From: Corbicula japonica
Lineage: Eukaryota > Mollusca > Bivalvia > Venerida > Cyrenidae
NCBI GenBank assembly: GCA_038501625.1
Contig: JAZAYU010000001.1
Coordinates: 8,523,377 to 8,587,376, forward strand
Reading direction: 5' to 3'
DNA length: 64,000 nucleotides
Shown: one piece after another, positions 36,901-48,900 of the stretch
How positions within the stretch are numbered: position 1 is the first letter of the stretch
Layout: every line of letters starts with the position of its first letter
Translations under genes and position numbers: made by a program
The notes under the pieces: generated by a model
Databases searched by the model: none
Told to the model about the DNA's origin: nothing
Seen by the model: the letters and a program-made list of their open reading frames with translations, nothing else

Positions 36901-39900
36901 ATTTCCAAAACTTAAACAAATAAACAATTTCTGCTCTCTGACGGTTTTGTGGCAGTTTGAAATCTTTTTCTTTATTAGTTGTATGAATCATTCTATTAAA
37001 TCATTTGTACATGTTGAGTTAAACAATATGTGTGTTAAAACTCATTTACTTTTTCTACATTCTAAGTATAGGATAGAGTCTATTAAGACGTTTCTATAGA
37101 AAATAGAAGCCGAAACGAGCGCAGCGAGTGCAGGCTTCTATTTTCTATAGAAACGTCTTAATAGACTCTATCCGACTTAGAAGTTGCCATACATTTGTAG
37201 CCATGCACATGAGCAGTTGAAAATAGATCGATCTATTTTGTTCACTGTAAATAGAACATAGAATGGACTTCTATTGAAATAAATCACTGAGGAATTTGAA
37301 TTTTTATAGCTTCTGATTGGTTACAAATGTAGGGCAACTTCTAAGTGCAATCAATGCACACGAAATTAAAAAATGTAAATCAAAAACAAATACAAGTAAA
37401 TGAGCAGTGATAATATGACGACATCAAACTAAAATTTTTTTAGTTAACATTTGGTTGAAAGATTATTTTGGAAATTACCTAAATAATATTTTTAAAGTGT
37501 TCCATTGACTGCTTCTGCTTTAGAGCTCATTTGAAATAGCACAAGGGAGTCTTTAATACATAATTGTTATGGCTATTGATAAATATGCTTGTGGCTAGTG
37601 CTACACTTAAACTATAGTCAGACATACTCGCACATGTCCTTGACAAAATGTTCAAGCTTCTGAACGACAGTCTAAGAGTAAGGTCTGGGTCCATCTACGG
37701 GTAGTACTTCCAATAAATAAAGATGGTTCCATTTGGACAGAAGTCTCAAGAGTTTTACAATAAGTGAAAAACAAAAAAAACCTGCATACCTATGGTTTGT
37801 TATGTTTAATTATTACAGCTTCATCTTGATCATTTTTTTGCTTGAAACAATGAATCCATTTTCATTGGAACTGGTTTTAATAATACTAAGCTTGAAACTG
37901 AATGAGGAACCTCATGGAGACTATGTGTTTCTGTTACCAGTTATTGACTCAACAGTGGCTTTGCTTTAAATATGGCCTTTGTCTTCGTGAAAGGGAAGTG
38001 TCAGTCCTATAAAAAAATGCTTAACCCCTTCTGAGCCTGAATAGAAACGTTGAAGTAGCAAGTTGGTTTTAAAACATTCTTTGAAATTGACTGAAAGGCA
38101 ATCTGAAGCCATTCATGGTAGTACATGTACTCCATTCTTTGGGTAGGACTGCATCTAGAATAGCATAGTAGACCAAACAGAACAGTATTCATAAACCTAA
38201 CATTGGCCAGGGACCAAGAACCTAGGAACAGCGATATGAAAATAATAGGTGCTATGGTTATACTATCAGCTAGTAGTTGATAACAGTATTTTAAAGTTAT
38301 TCCAGCTCCTGTCAAATTGTTGCAGTCCCTTCTGAATACTAACACTACCCTTGTAATGGAGTGAGGGCCTGGGTCTGAAAGATATTATTCTTTAACAATA
38401 CAAGTAGCCTTCTAATTGCTATAGTTAACTCCAATAATAGGGCTGAGGATCCTAGTAGGGAAAGCATTGTCATCAGAACAAAGGGTTTAGATTCTTTCGT
38501 AGGGCTACCTTATTCTTATTCTTGGATCCTGCATCCTTTTTATGCCCCCACTCTGAACGAGGAGGGGCCTTATAGGATGCCCTTGTCCATCCGTCCCTTC
38601 GTACTTACGAAACCTGTGTCGCACATAACTAAAAAGTATGAGAGCCACAATTAACGTATGTTGACCATCATGTTTAATTGTGCACCTGGGGTTTTGTTTT
38701 GGGCCACGTCTGTTAAGACCAGAGTGATGTTACTTATGCATTTCAATATAATGCATTCAGCAAGTAAGCTTGTTGTATGTAATTCCAAAAGTATGAGAGT
38801 CGCAGTCATGAAACTTTACAGGCATGTTGACAATCATGTGTAGTTGTGCCCTGGGGTTTTGTTTTTGGGCCACACCTGTTAAGACCATAGTTATGGCCCC
38901 TTATGCAATATAATGCATTCAGTGTGTAAACTTGTGTCGTAAGTAAGTCCAAAAGTATCAGTGACAGTCATGAAACTTTACAGGCATGTTGACCATCAAA
39001 CTGCACTCATATTTAACATTGTGAACTGCAAATTCATCTGTTTTTTTCCCTGAAAGTTTTCACCATTATATGTACTTTGAGCACAATATTGGCTTGTTTC
39101 ACAATGACAACTGAGGGTGGGGGCATCTCTGTCATATCTCTAGTTAGACTTAAGAAAGAGTATAATTGCCTAATTAATTAAATAGTTTTGTTTTCTTTTC
39201 TATAAGTCTAGACTAAGAACAACATTTGAATATTTTACCTATCTTAAAAAGCGGTTGCTATAACATAGAACTGGGTAGTAACCATTCTAAAACCTCTGGA
39301 TACGTCTGGATACTGCATACGTCTCATGGCAAATACACTGGCGTCAAGAAGGTGGTTAGACTATTCTGTGGTGTAGGACCGTGTCATATTTTAATGACTC
39401 TGCTAGCGTTTATAAGACTCCCTCGTTCTATATCGGGGCAACGCTAGCATCCAGAAGTGACTGTTTCTCCATTTTACATAAGCATTCCTATTTCTCTAAG
39501 CTCGAACAATATATACATGTATATTTTGACATATACAGGAAAACTACTTTACTTACTATCCTTAAAAGACTTGTGATATTTGGGATTTTACTCTTTCCTT
39601 TACTAGTTTAAGCTAGAAATTTCAAAATGTGCCATTCTATTTCAAAATATGTAAAAATGAAAACATTTACAGGCAATACAATATTATGTTTACTTACAAC
39701 AAACTTCCGTTTTCGCATGATGAGGTGAGAACAATGTATAGACTTTTAAAAGTTATGCCTAGCTTCTTAAATGTTGCGGCTTCTTTCAATATGAAACAAA
39801 ATTACCCAGACTTAAGATTAGTGCAACCCTCAATATGGGAACTTATCATTTGTCAATCCAACCATATGTAATGAAGTTAAAAACTGTTTCCTGAAGGAAA

Positions 39901-42900
39901 AGAAGTTACGTTTGCCAGATCTCATTGTATTTCATTATTTAAAGATACATACCCGCAATTATCCTGTAATTTAGTAAAAGTTAACTTAACAAAAGACAAA
40001 ACTCTATTTAAAATTATCACTCTTTATTTCGGATTTTTGAACTCTTTTTCTTTATCAAGAAAATACAGACAAAACATCTGAAAAATCTTCATTAAACATG
40101 TGTTTCAAAATAACAGTAATATTTATCTTATGTTTAATTACTTCACTTCTTTTCAAGAAATTAGTTACCATCTGTATTCAGTTAATAAACTTGCTAATTT
40201 ACCATTATGCTGTTATACGTCATTATTTGACTGTACAAAAAATACAACAGGCACTCTGATTTGCATAACTTGTTAGGATGTTCAAATCATATTAGAATAC
40301 AAATGTGTTTATGCTGTTATTTCAGAAGTGCCTTTTTATGAGTATGAGGGATTACTTCCAAGAAGTACAAGACATTAAAACATGAAAGAATAAAACAGAT
40401 CTATTGGAGACATCTGAACTTCGACAAAATGTGTCACCAAATGATCATATTAGAAAATATTATTATATTTTCTTGAATTAACTCCTTTTATTTGGTGTTT
40501 TACAAAGCATTTCCTTTCCGGTTTTCTTCTTTAACTGAAGTCGATCATACTCTATATACATTGTAAATAACAAAATAAACTAACATAAAATGTGTTGATT
40601 ATATATTTAAGGTTTTATTAAAAGAATACTTGCTATAATGGTGTGGGTGGGGTAATTGTATACACAATTTTAAGGTTTTATCATCAATAACGCATATTCG
40701 TCAATATAAAATGTCTTCTAAATCATCTAAATTAATGTTTAGAAGAGCTATGTGAAATATCTGTATAAAGATTTACAAGTGATATGAACAGATAATTTTC
40801 TTAACTCATAAAATAGGGAAAATCGTAAAAAGTTGTGTTTTCTTTGTATATTTTACCAACAAAAATGTCTTAAATTACATATTAGTCTAATATTATGTGC
40901 TAATAATACATCTTAAATAAATAATGGTTGCTAGATCATATAAAAACTAAAGTTGATACTAAAATTTGGACTGATATCAATGCAACTCGTCATTATATCT
41001 AAATATTTTAAAGTTAACTTATAATTCTATATCAGAGTTATCTCCCTTATTTTTTCAGGGTTCGCAATAAAATAATTTTTGCAGGCCACCTAATTTCATT
41101 GAGACATACCATAAACTTCAATAAAATCGTAAAATAAAAAGTATATCTTGTCGGCTCTACCTCGACAAAATTTTCAGCTTCAGAATCTAGACTATTAAAA
41201 GAGGTGTTCGAAAAGTAATTCAAATGCAGTTTTATTGCAGAAAAATATCGATTTTTAAGTGTTTCAAATTATACCTGGATCAGACCTCTTAGCAGGCCTG
41301 AAAAAACTAGACTGTATCAAGACAACAACATTTGTAAAACAAAAGGCCAAAACTGTGGTTAAACTGGTCGCAGGAAAAAAAATTTCTTTATGATCATCTT
41401 TACATTCTGCTCGATCAATCTTTGCAAGTTTGAAATTATTCTGCCTGAAGGTTAATGAGGAGTTGATGCCACAAGATTGGGGGACAAGTGCAACTCTCTA
41501 TGACACCCACCTAGGGAGCATTACAAGCGCAACTCATATGCCTCAGACTTCGTGGGGGCATAAAAAGGGTTTTTTAAGGGCTCCAGTCTATAAAAAAATC
41601 CTTTTACTGTAAAATATTTCAAAATAACAAATTAATAAAGGATATTTTTGTTGGAATTCTAATTGCAAAAGCATGGCATATATGAGTACAAGTATATAAG
41701 TGTAGAGGAAGGGGCCTATGATCTATAATTTGGGGGGAAAAAAGTTAATTTACATATGGAAAACTACTCTTAAACAATATATATCTGAAAAAGGCATGTT
41801 TTATATCTCAACTTTGCTCAAAATGCTTATCTTCATCAGACCTTGCCCACTGTTGCCATAGTGTAAACATTGTATCACCAGACCTGATTTGTTTTAATTA
41901 TTTAACAACCCAGCATTTGAAACAACCACCACAAAAATTCAGACATTCATAAAGCAAGCAATACTCAATTGCAACAAATGATTGGGCATTTTGACAAATG
42001 CTGAGTTACATTATCAATGCTGAATACATGGAACACCCATGGTCTGGAAAACACTACTGCAAACATCAGCATGTATGTGGTCTGAAAAACTCAAAAAGAA
42101 GGGAGGGGGAGATAACCATTACAGTGGCAAGGCAACGAGTCTATAGATATTGAGTGAAAAAACACCATTTTCAGCCTTTTTATAGGTTTTTCAGAAGCAG
42201 GTGTTTTTTCAATGTCAAGAGGCCCATGCTCTATATTTTTGGGGAAAATAACATTATTTCTTCTTTAAGGGGGATAAAATACCTTATGTAAAGTTGATAA
42301 AATACCTTATGTAAAGTTCTTTTTTGTTGAGAACTGCAAGATTTTTAAGAAATTTTCTGAAGGGAAGGCACCTGTAGACTGTCTCTAATAAAGAAGAAAA
42401 AAAGCCCTGACAAGATTTAAAAGGTTTTAGGTTTGCTCTGAAATTACAGGTCTTTAAAGGTTTTAAAGGTTATGTTAGGAGGCTTGCTAGATGGATCAAA
42501 CACTCCTCTAAATACTCTAAATTTTTTTGCCATTTTCTATTACATGAGAATGACAGTCAAACCTTTTCTAGGTGTATTAATGGATATGACTGTTTCTGAG
42601 GTGTATAATGGTGATTTTCTGTTTGAAAAAATACTTTATTACAATTTAACAGTTAAATTATCAGTTATGCGTTTAAGGTTGTTTTTTTTTAACACTCACT
42701 TGGCATTAATGAAATTTACTGTTATCCATTTTTACCCACTGTTATCTTTTTTTACCCACAAGTGTTGTAATGAATCCCTTTATTTCTATTTTTGACTTAG
42801 ACAAATGACATTGTCAGTCCTATTAGACAAAAAGTTATGTTGACAGAAGGAATTCATAGAACTTTTTACACTTATCAATATGAATACAGGAATGACATTT

Positions 42901-45900
42901 AAATTACTTTCCAAACACAAACAAATATTTAAAGAAAAACTCCTTTTAAAAGATATAGATTTTTATTTTTGCACAACTGACAAAAAAGTAGGAATAGTAG
43001 GAGGTTTTTGTAAAATAGTAGGAAAAAGTAGGAACAAGACCAAAAAGTAGGAAAAACTAGGAAAAAGTAGGAAAAAGTATGACCGCTTGACAGCATGGAC
43101 AATGCTACCTAGTTGTCAACAAGTTGCAGTGACACTTAATTGATTTCAAAAAAGTGTAAGTTCAATCAGCTAATCAAATTATCAACTTACTGTTTACTGC
43201 TTTAGGTATAATAAACATATCAACCTATAATCTGGAGTCAAGAGTTTAAGCTACAGTGTTAAATTTAGTAAAGGTATGTCATGCACTCATACTGACAGTT
43301 ATACACTCACAGACAGGAATGAAGTAAACTATCCAAAGACATCTTCCCATGGCCTAGAAAGGAGGTATGTAAACTTACGTGTCAAGAGCTTTGTAATATT
43401 TCTCCAAGTCTCCATTAGCCAGTTCTGTTGTCTGAAATCACAATAACAATCATTGCAAGAACTCTCCAAACAATACAAAATGATATTTGTTTGCAGGTGG
43501 AAAATCTTTTAACCCTTTACCCGATAGATAAACCTTGTGATGCCGAACAGTGTAGATTCAGATCAGCCAGCAGATTTGTGCTGATCAGGGCGAATAGTGT
43601 TGATCAAATCAGCTGCCACATCTGTGCCATCTGATCAGGATCTACACTGTTTGCTTTTAGATTCATTACGGTATTTCTAACCAAGATGTGATTTGGTTAG
43701 ATCCAGATCAGAGAGAAAGATGTGCCATCTGATAAAGATCTACACTGGTAGCATCAACATGTACGAGGGGTGTTAGGTAAATTCCCGGACTGTTCTCATA
43801 TAATCTCAACAGCTTCATTGATAGTAATGAAAATTTGCAGACATACTAAATAAAATGTTTATAATTTAAATATGAAACAAATAAGTGGTAAATTTGAATT
43901 TTCTTTGTGCTATTGTTGCTATAGCAACATAAGCGAAGCCTACCCGGGGCATTACATACGTATGTGCATTAAAACCGTCCGAAAACAGTAAATATTTGTA
44001 TAATTTCTTCCAATTTTTGATATGTAATTAAACTGACGTTACTCTGTCCGTGACGTAAATTTTGAGCAAAATCATAGCGTATTGCGTGCGTGACGTAAAA
44101 TTAAAATGACGTCATTGTTTACCAACGCACTTGTGTTATGGCGTCGAAAGAAGAAATTCGTTCTGTAATCAAGTTTCATGCCTTGTCGGGTGAAACACCA
44201 ACAGATTTGTATAAAAAAATAAAACGCGTGTACGGCGAGTCATCTGTCTGTCAGACATTAGTGTTTGAATGGCACAAACGCTATAGTGGTGGACGAATTA
44301 GCCTAAATGATGACGAGCGTACCGGACGTCCAGTCGCCAAGAAGTCGTTAGCTGCCGTAGATCAAGTAAGAGACTTGATGGATCAAGATCGGCGATATAC
44401 TTTGAGAGAATTATCAAGTTTTACGGATATGAGTGTGTGGCGTATTCATCAGATTGTTCACGAAGAGCTAGGGATGCACAAAGTCTGCGCAAGATGGATT
44501 CCGCAGATTCTCACTGCCGACCAGAAACAACGCCGTGTCGACGCCGCTGTTGATTTCTTACAGCAAGTTCAGCAAAAAGGAGACACCTTCTTACATAACA
44601 TTATTACGGCAGACGAAACGTGGGTGTACTACTTTGAGCCAGAATCCAAACTCCAGTCTTCGGTTTGGAAACATCCGAATTCGCCACCCCCGAAGAAGGC
44701 CCGATGATCACGATCTTCCATGAAGAGGATGTTCATCATCTTCTTTGATGCTAATGGAATCGTTCTCTCCCACAGCGTCCCCGCGGGTCAGACAGTGAAT
44801 GCGGCATATTATAAACAGGTAACACTATTTAAAATGTTTATTATAAACGTTTGGTCCGTACCATTATTAAATATTTAGAAAAAAAATCTGGAAAACCTAA
44901 AACAATATTTCACTTATTCCGTTACAGGTGATCCAAAGGCACCTTGTGCGTGCTGTGCAGCCGAAACGGCCCGGCCTCACCGACATCCTGTTACACCAAG
45001 ATAATGCGCCATGCCATCGTGCCAGAACGATGGAAGAAGTGTACGAGCGGTTGAACATTTCTCTTGTTAACCACCCGCCATATTCTCCCGATTTGGCACC
45101 TTGTGATTTTGCTTTGTTTCCACGACTGAAGGGTTACCTTCGTGGAACGCACTTTGACAACGAGGGCGACTTGACCACCGCGGTAAACGCATTTCTTGCC
45201 ATTCTTACTTAAGCTGATTTCAGAGACATTTTTACCAAGTGGTGCGAACGGTGGCAGAAGTGCATTGAACATAACGGAGAGTTTTTTGAGAAAGAATGAG
45301 GCATCATATCACAAAGACGGTGCTTGTTGTGATTGACGGCGTTGAAATTGACGTCAACGTTTCGCCGCGATTGTCCCGCTGCGGCTGTACCTATGTTTAT
45401 TTTTGTTTATGTTTTCTGTATTGTAGCAGATAAATGTACATTGTTATATATCAGTTTAAAGAGTATGTAATGATCTTTCAGGAGAACATTACATTGTTGA
45501 AATGTAGTTCGAATTGTCGTTTTAATAAATCCAGTCCGGGAATTTACCTAACACCCCTCGTATATATGGAGTAAAGGGTTAATTTATTGAATGCTGAAGA
45601 TCATTTGAGAAAAGATTGAATTATACTATCTTGTGAAAATGAAAAAGGTATTGAGCATATCATTCATCAGTACAAATGTAAGCTTGCACCACCAATTTCA
45701 AATAAACAGTAGCAGTGCTGGAGATTATAAAACTGAGTCTGGAAACCAGTCTCAAATCTCAAGCATCTGATTGGCTGAAATGGCGACTGGTGGCCATTTC
45801 AGCCAATCAGATGCTTGAGATTTGAGACTGGTTTCCATTCTCAGTTTTATATTCTTGTGGCCAGATTTCATAAAGATACATTAGTTTTAACTGTATGCAT

Positions 45901-48900
45901 AAATATTGGGCTGTAATCTCTGATTACAGTTCTGATGTTTACCCGTAAATCAATCATCTTGTTACGGTACTTTTCCTCTGCCCCTTTGTAGACGTCAGTT
46001 TGCAGCTCACGCTTGGTTGTATGTATCTGATTCTTCAGTTCTGTCTGACGACCCTCAGCAGTGTGCAGCTACAATGTACAACATGTTTATTAATGGTTAG
46101 AACCTTAGCAAGAAAGATAGCTTGTAACAAGATATTAACACCAGCTTAACCTCCAACACAAAGACCTTCTGGGCTGTTCAAAAAAAAGGCTGATTTGGGT
46201 TATCCTGTTATAAAAATGTACAATAAACAGTTACTTCCATTTTCCTACTTTGAAGATGTGTCTCACCATGCCCTTTAAAGATACGTGAAGTTTCATCAAA
46301 ATACCACAATCCGTTAAAAAAATATTCTAAAATAATGAGCAAAAAATGTAAGGAGTGTGACCAAAAAGTGTGACAGTTTTAAAAATCGCATTTGTTCAGA
46401 CCATCATTTTACAAAAAGCTTGAATAAAGACAAGTTTTAGTATTGATTAAGTAAAAGGTGCATTCATTAGGCACCAACCTATGATACAATTAAGCATATT
46501 ATACTTCAAGTAATCAAAATTTATGCTATTAAGTCAAGCGTGGTAGATAAGAAAATACCTCAAGAAAATCAATACATCTTTGCTTTATAAATTTATAGGA
46601 CTTTAAAGATTAATAGTACAAAAGAAAGGTTTTGTGTATCATTAAGTTTAATGTATCTAGATGCAATAATTATAATATTATCACCTTTATTGAAATTATA
46701 TTTGTCTGCAGCTCACTTCAGAAAATATCAGCTGAATTTGTCAGGAGTTTGACATTATGCACATATTCCAATATTCTGTCAATACATCCTTTACATAAAA
46801 AAGCATGTTTTTTTCCTAGAAGTCTATGTCATGTTTTGTTAAATTGTGACAAACAGAAATCACCTTAGTGAAACATTTTTTAGTACAATGCACTTTTATG
46901 TGGTTGTCAGGAATGTGACACACTTTCTGAAAAATATGAATTTTTTATCTTTATGTGATACCACAAGTTTTAAAGCACTTATATTTGATGCTTCATCATG
47001 TATTTTAACAGAAATGCACATTTAAATAATAAGAAACAGTAATAATTGTATTTTAAGCACATATCTATATACATATATATATAAAATTCTTGTGATTTAT
47101 TTAATATTGGTCAATAAAGCTCCATAAAATTTTTATTCTGCCACATATGAGTATTACTTGATTGATTTTGATCACTGTAAAGACTGTACAAACATATGGA
47201 GCAACAGTTTGGACTTTTTATAAACTTAAATTCTTTACCTTTTTTTCACTTCACTTGCCAATTTTTGAAATAGCCCAAATGACAATATCTCAGCAACCAG
47301 TTGACCGATTTCAAAAACCTTTTCAGTTCTGTACTCAGTTTCAATAAGCAAAAAAAAAAACAGAATAACAAGTTTGAAATTTTAATGAACTTTAATTTTC
47401 ACCATTTTTTTTTAAACAGCCCTGCTGTACTGCCCTTTCCATGGTTTTTGGTGTTCTTATGCACCGTATTTTGAAACAGATAATAGGATAGACCCTGACA
47501 GAACTTCAGTTGATGGCTTTGCTTATCTCTCAGTTGCACAATGGTGGCAAAAGGAATGTAGCAGCTCAATAAGTTTCTTTAAGTATTATTGTGTTCCTGT
47601 TAATATGATATTTTGACATGGAAACAGTTTTAACTGAATGTACCTCCACAATTCAAAGAACAAACATCTTTAAATAAGTTTAAAAAGAATGAAGCAACTG
47701 ACCTTTTTAAAAAAGTTTCTATAAAGTTTTTATAAAACAAAACAAGAGGGTCCATAGGACCCTGGGTTGCTCACCTGTCAACAACTGCTCAATGGTTGCA
47801 AGAGTTGCGTGCAAGTTTGGTAAAATCAAGTCAAAAATTTAAATAAAAATTAAGCTGCTATTGTGGAGCAAATGTAACAAGATGATGCTCTATACCAAAT
47901 ATCTAAGCTCTATGCCTTACGGTTTCAGAGAAGAAGATTTTTAAAGATTTACTATATAACACTATGTAATAAAACTAGTGACCCCCGGGGCGGAGCCATT
48001 TTTGACTCCAGGAGAATAATTTGAACAACTTTTGTAGAGGACCACTACATGATGACACATTCCAAATACCAAGGTTCTAGGCCTTGTGGTTTTAGAGAAG
48101 AAGATTTTTTAAGTTTACCCTATATAAGTAAAACAAGTGACCCCTGGGACGGGGCCATTTTTGACCCCAGGGGGATAGTTTGAACAATTTTGGTAGAGGA
48201 CCACTAGATGATGCTGTATATCAAATATTAAGGCTCTAGGCCTTGTGGTTTTAAAGAAGAAGATTTTCATGTTTTTCCTTTATAACTATATGTAAACCAA
48301 GAAGACCCTAGGGCGTGGCCGATTTTGGCCCAGGGGACATAATTTGAACAAATTTAGTAGACATCCATTACACAATGCTACTTACCAAATATCTAAGCTG
48401 TACGCATTGTGGTTTGTGAGAAGATTTTTAAAGATTTCCTATATAAGTCTATGTAAAATGAAGTGACCCATGGGGCGGGGCCAATTTTGACCCAAGGGAA
48501 ATAATTTGAACAATCTTTGTACAGTTCCACTAGAGGGTGCTAAATGCCAAATATCTAAGCTCTAGGCCTTGTGGTTTCAGAGAAAAAGATTTTTAAAGTT
48601 TTTCCTTTAGGTTGCCACGGCAACCAGAGTTCTGCATGGAATTGATTTCTTTTAACAAATTTGGAAGAGCTTCATGCAAGGAACATCCGTGGCAAGTTTC
48701 ATCAACTTTGGCCCAGGGGTTTAAGAGGAGGTGTCGTTTAAAGTAAAAGTTTACGAACGACGGATGGACGGACCCCGGACAAATTGCGATCACAAAAGCT
48801 CACCTTGTCACTACGTGACAGGTGAGCTAAAAACCCATCAAAGTCAACAACAATTCATGTTTTACGAACAAATATAATTAATGCAACAGTTTTATATCAT

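Larger units (their letters stand above)
43764..45560 (+). mobile_element. mariner (DD34D) transposon, 1797 bp
   Basis: Perfect 28-base terminal inverted repeats (CGAGGGGTGTTAGGTAAATT, then CCCGGACT) lie at 43764-43791 and 45533-45560, flanked by TA on both sides as in all mariner insertions. The element carries one transposase gene with an apparent intron and two stops. Intact terminal repeats suggest fairly recent movement, probably with transposase supplied in trans. Confidence 0.93.
43509..45582. mobile_element. MITE family B, copy 5, split by a mariner
   Basis: The left part (43509-43763) starts TTAACCCTTTACCCGATAGA and includes GATCAGCCAGCAGATTTGTG; the right remnant (45561-45582) is TATATATGGAGTAAAGGGTT then AA. 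Joined at the TA, they make a normal family B end. The mariner is therefore younger than the MITE. Confidence 0.8.

Noticed and set aside
39226..39871. Three adjacent plus-strand frames of 73-80 codons
   Set aside because: They are AT-rich and hydrophobic, with no shared splice signals or recognisable motifs.
35213..43110. Polinton/Maverick or endogenous viral element between the paired repeats
   Set aside because: No polymerase, integrase, capsid or ATPase-like frames are present in the interior, so only repeats are called.
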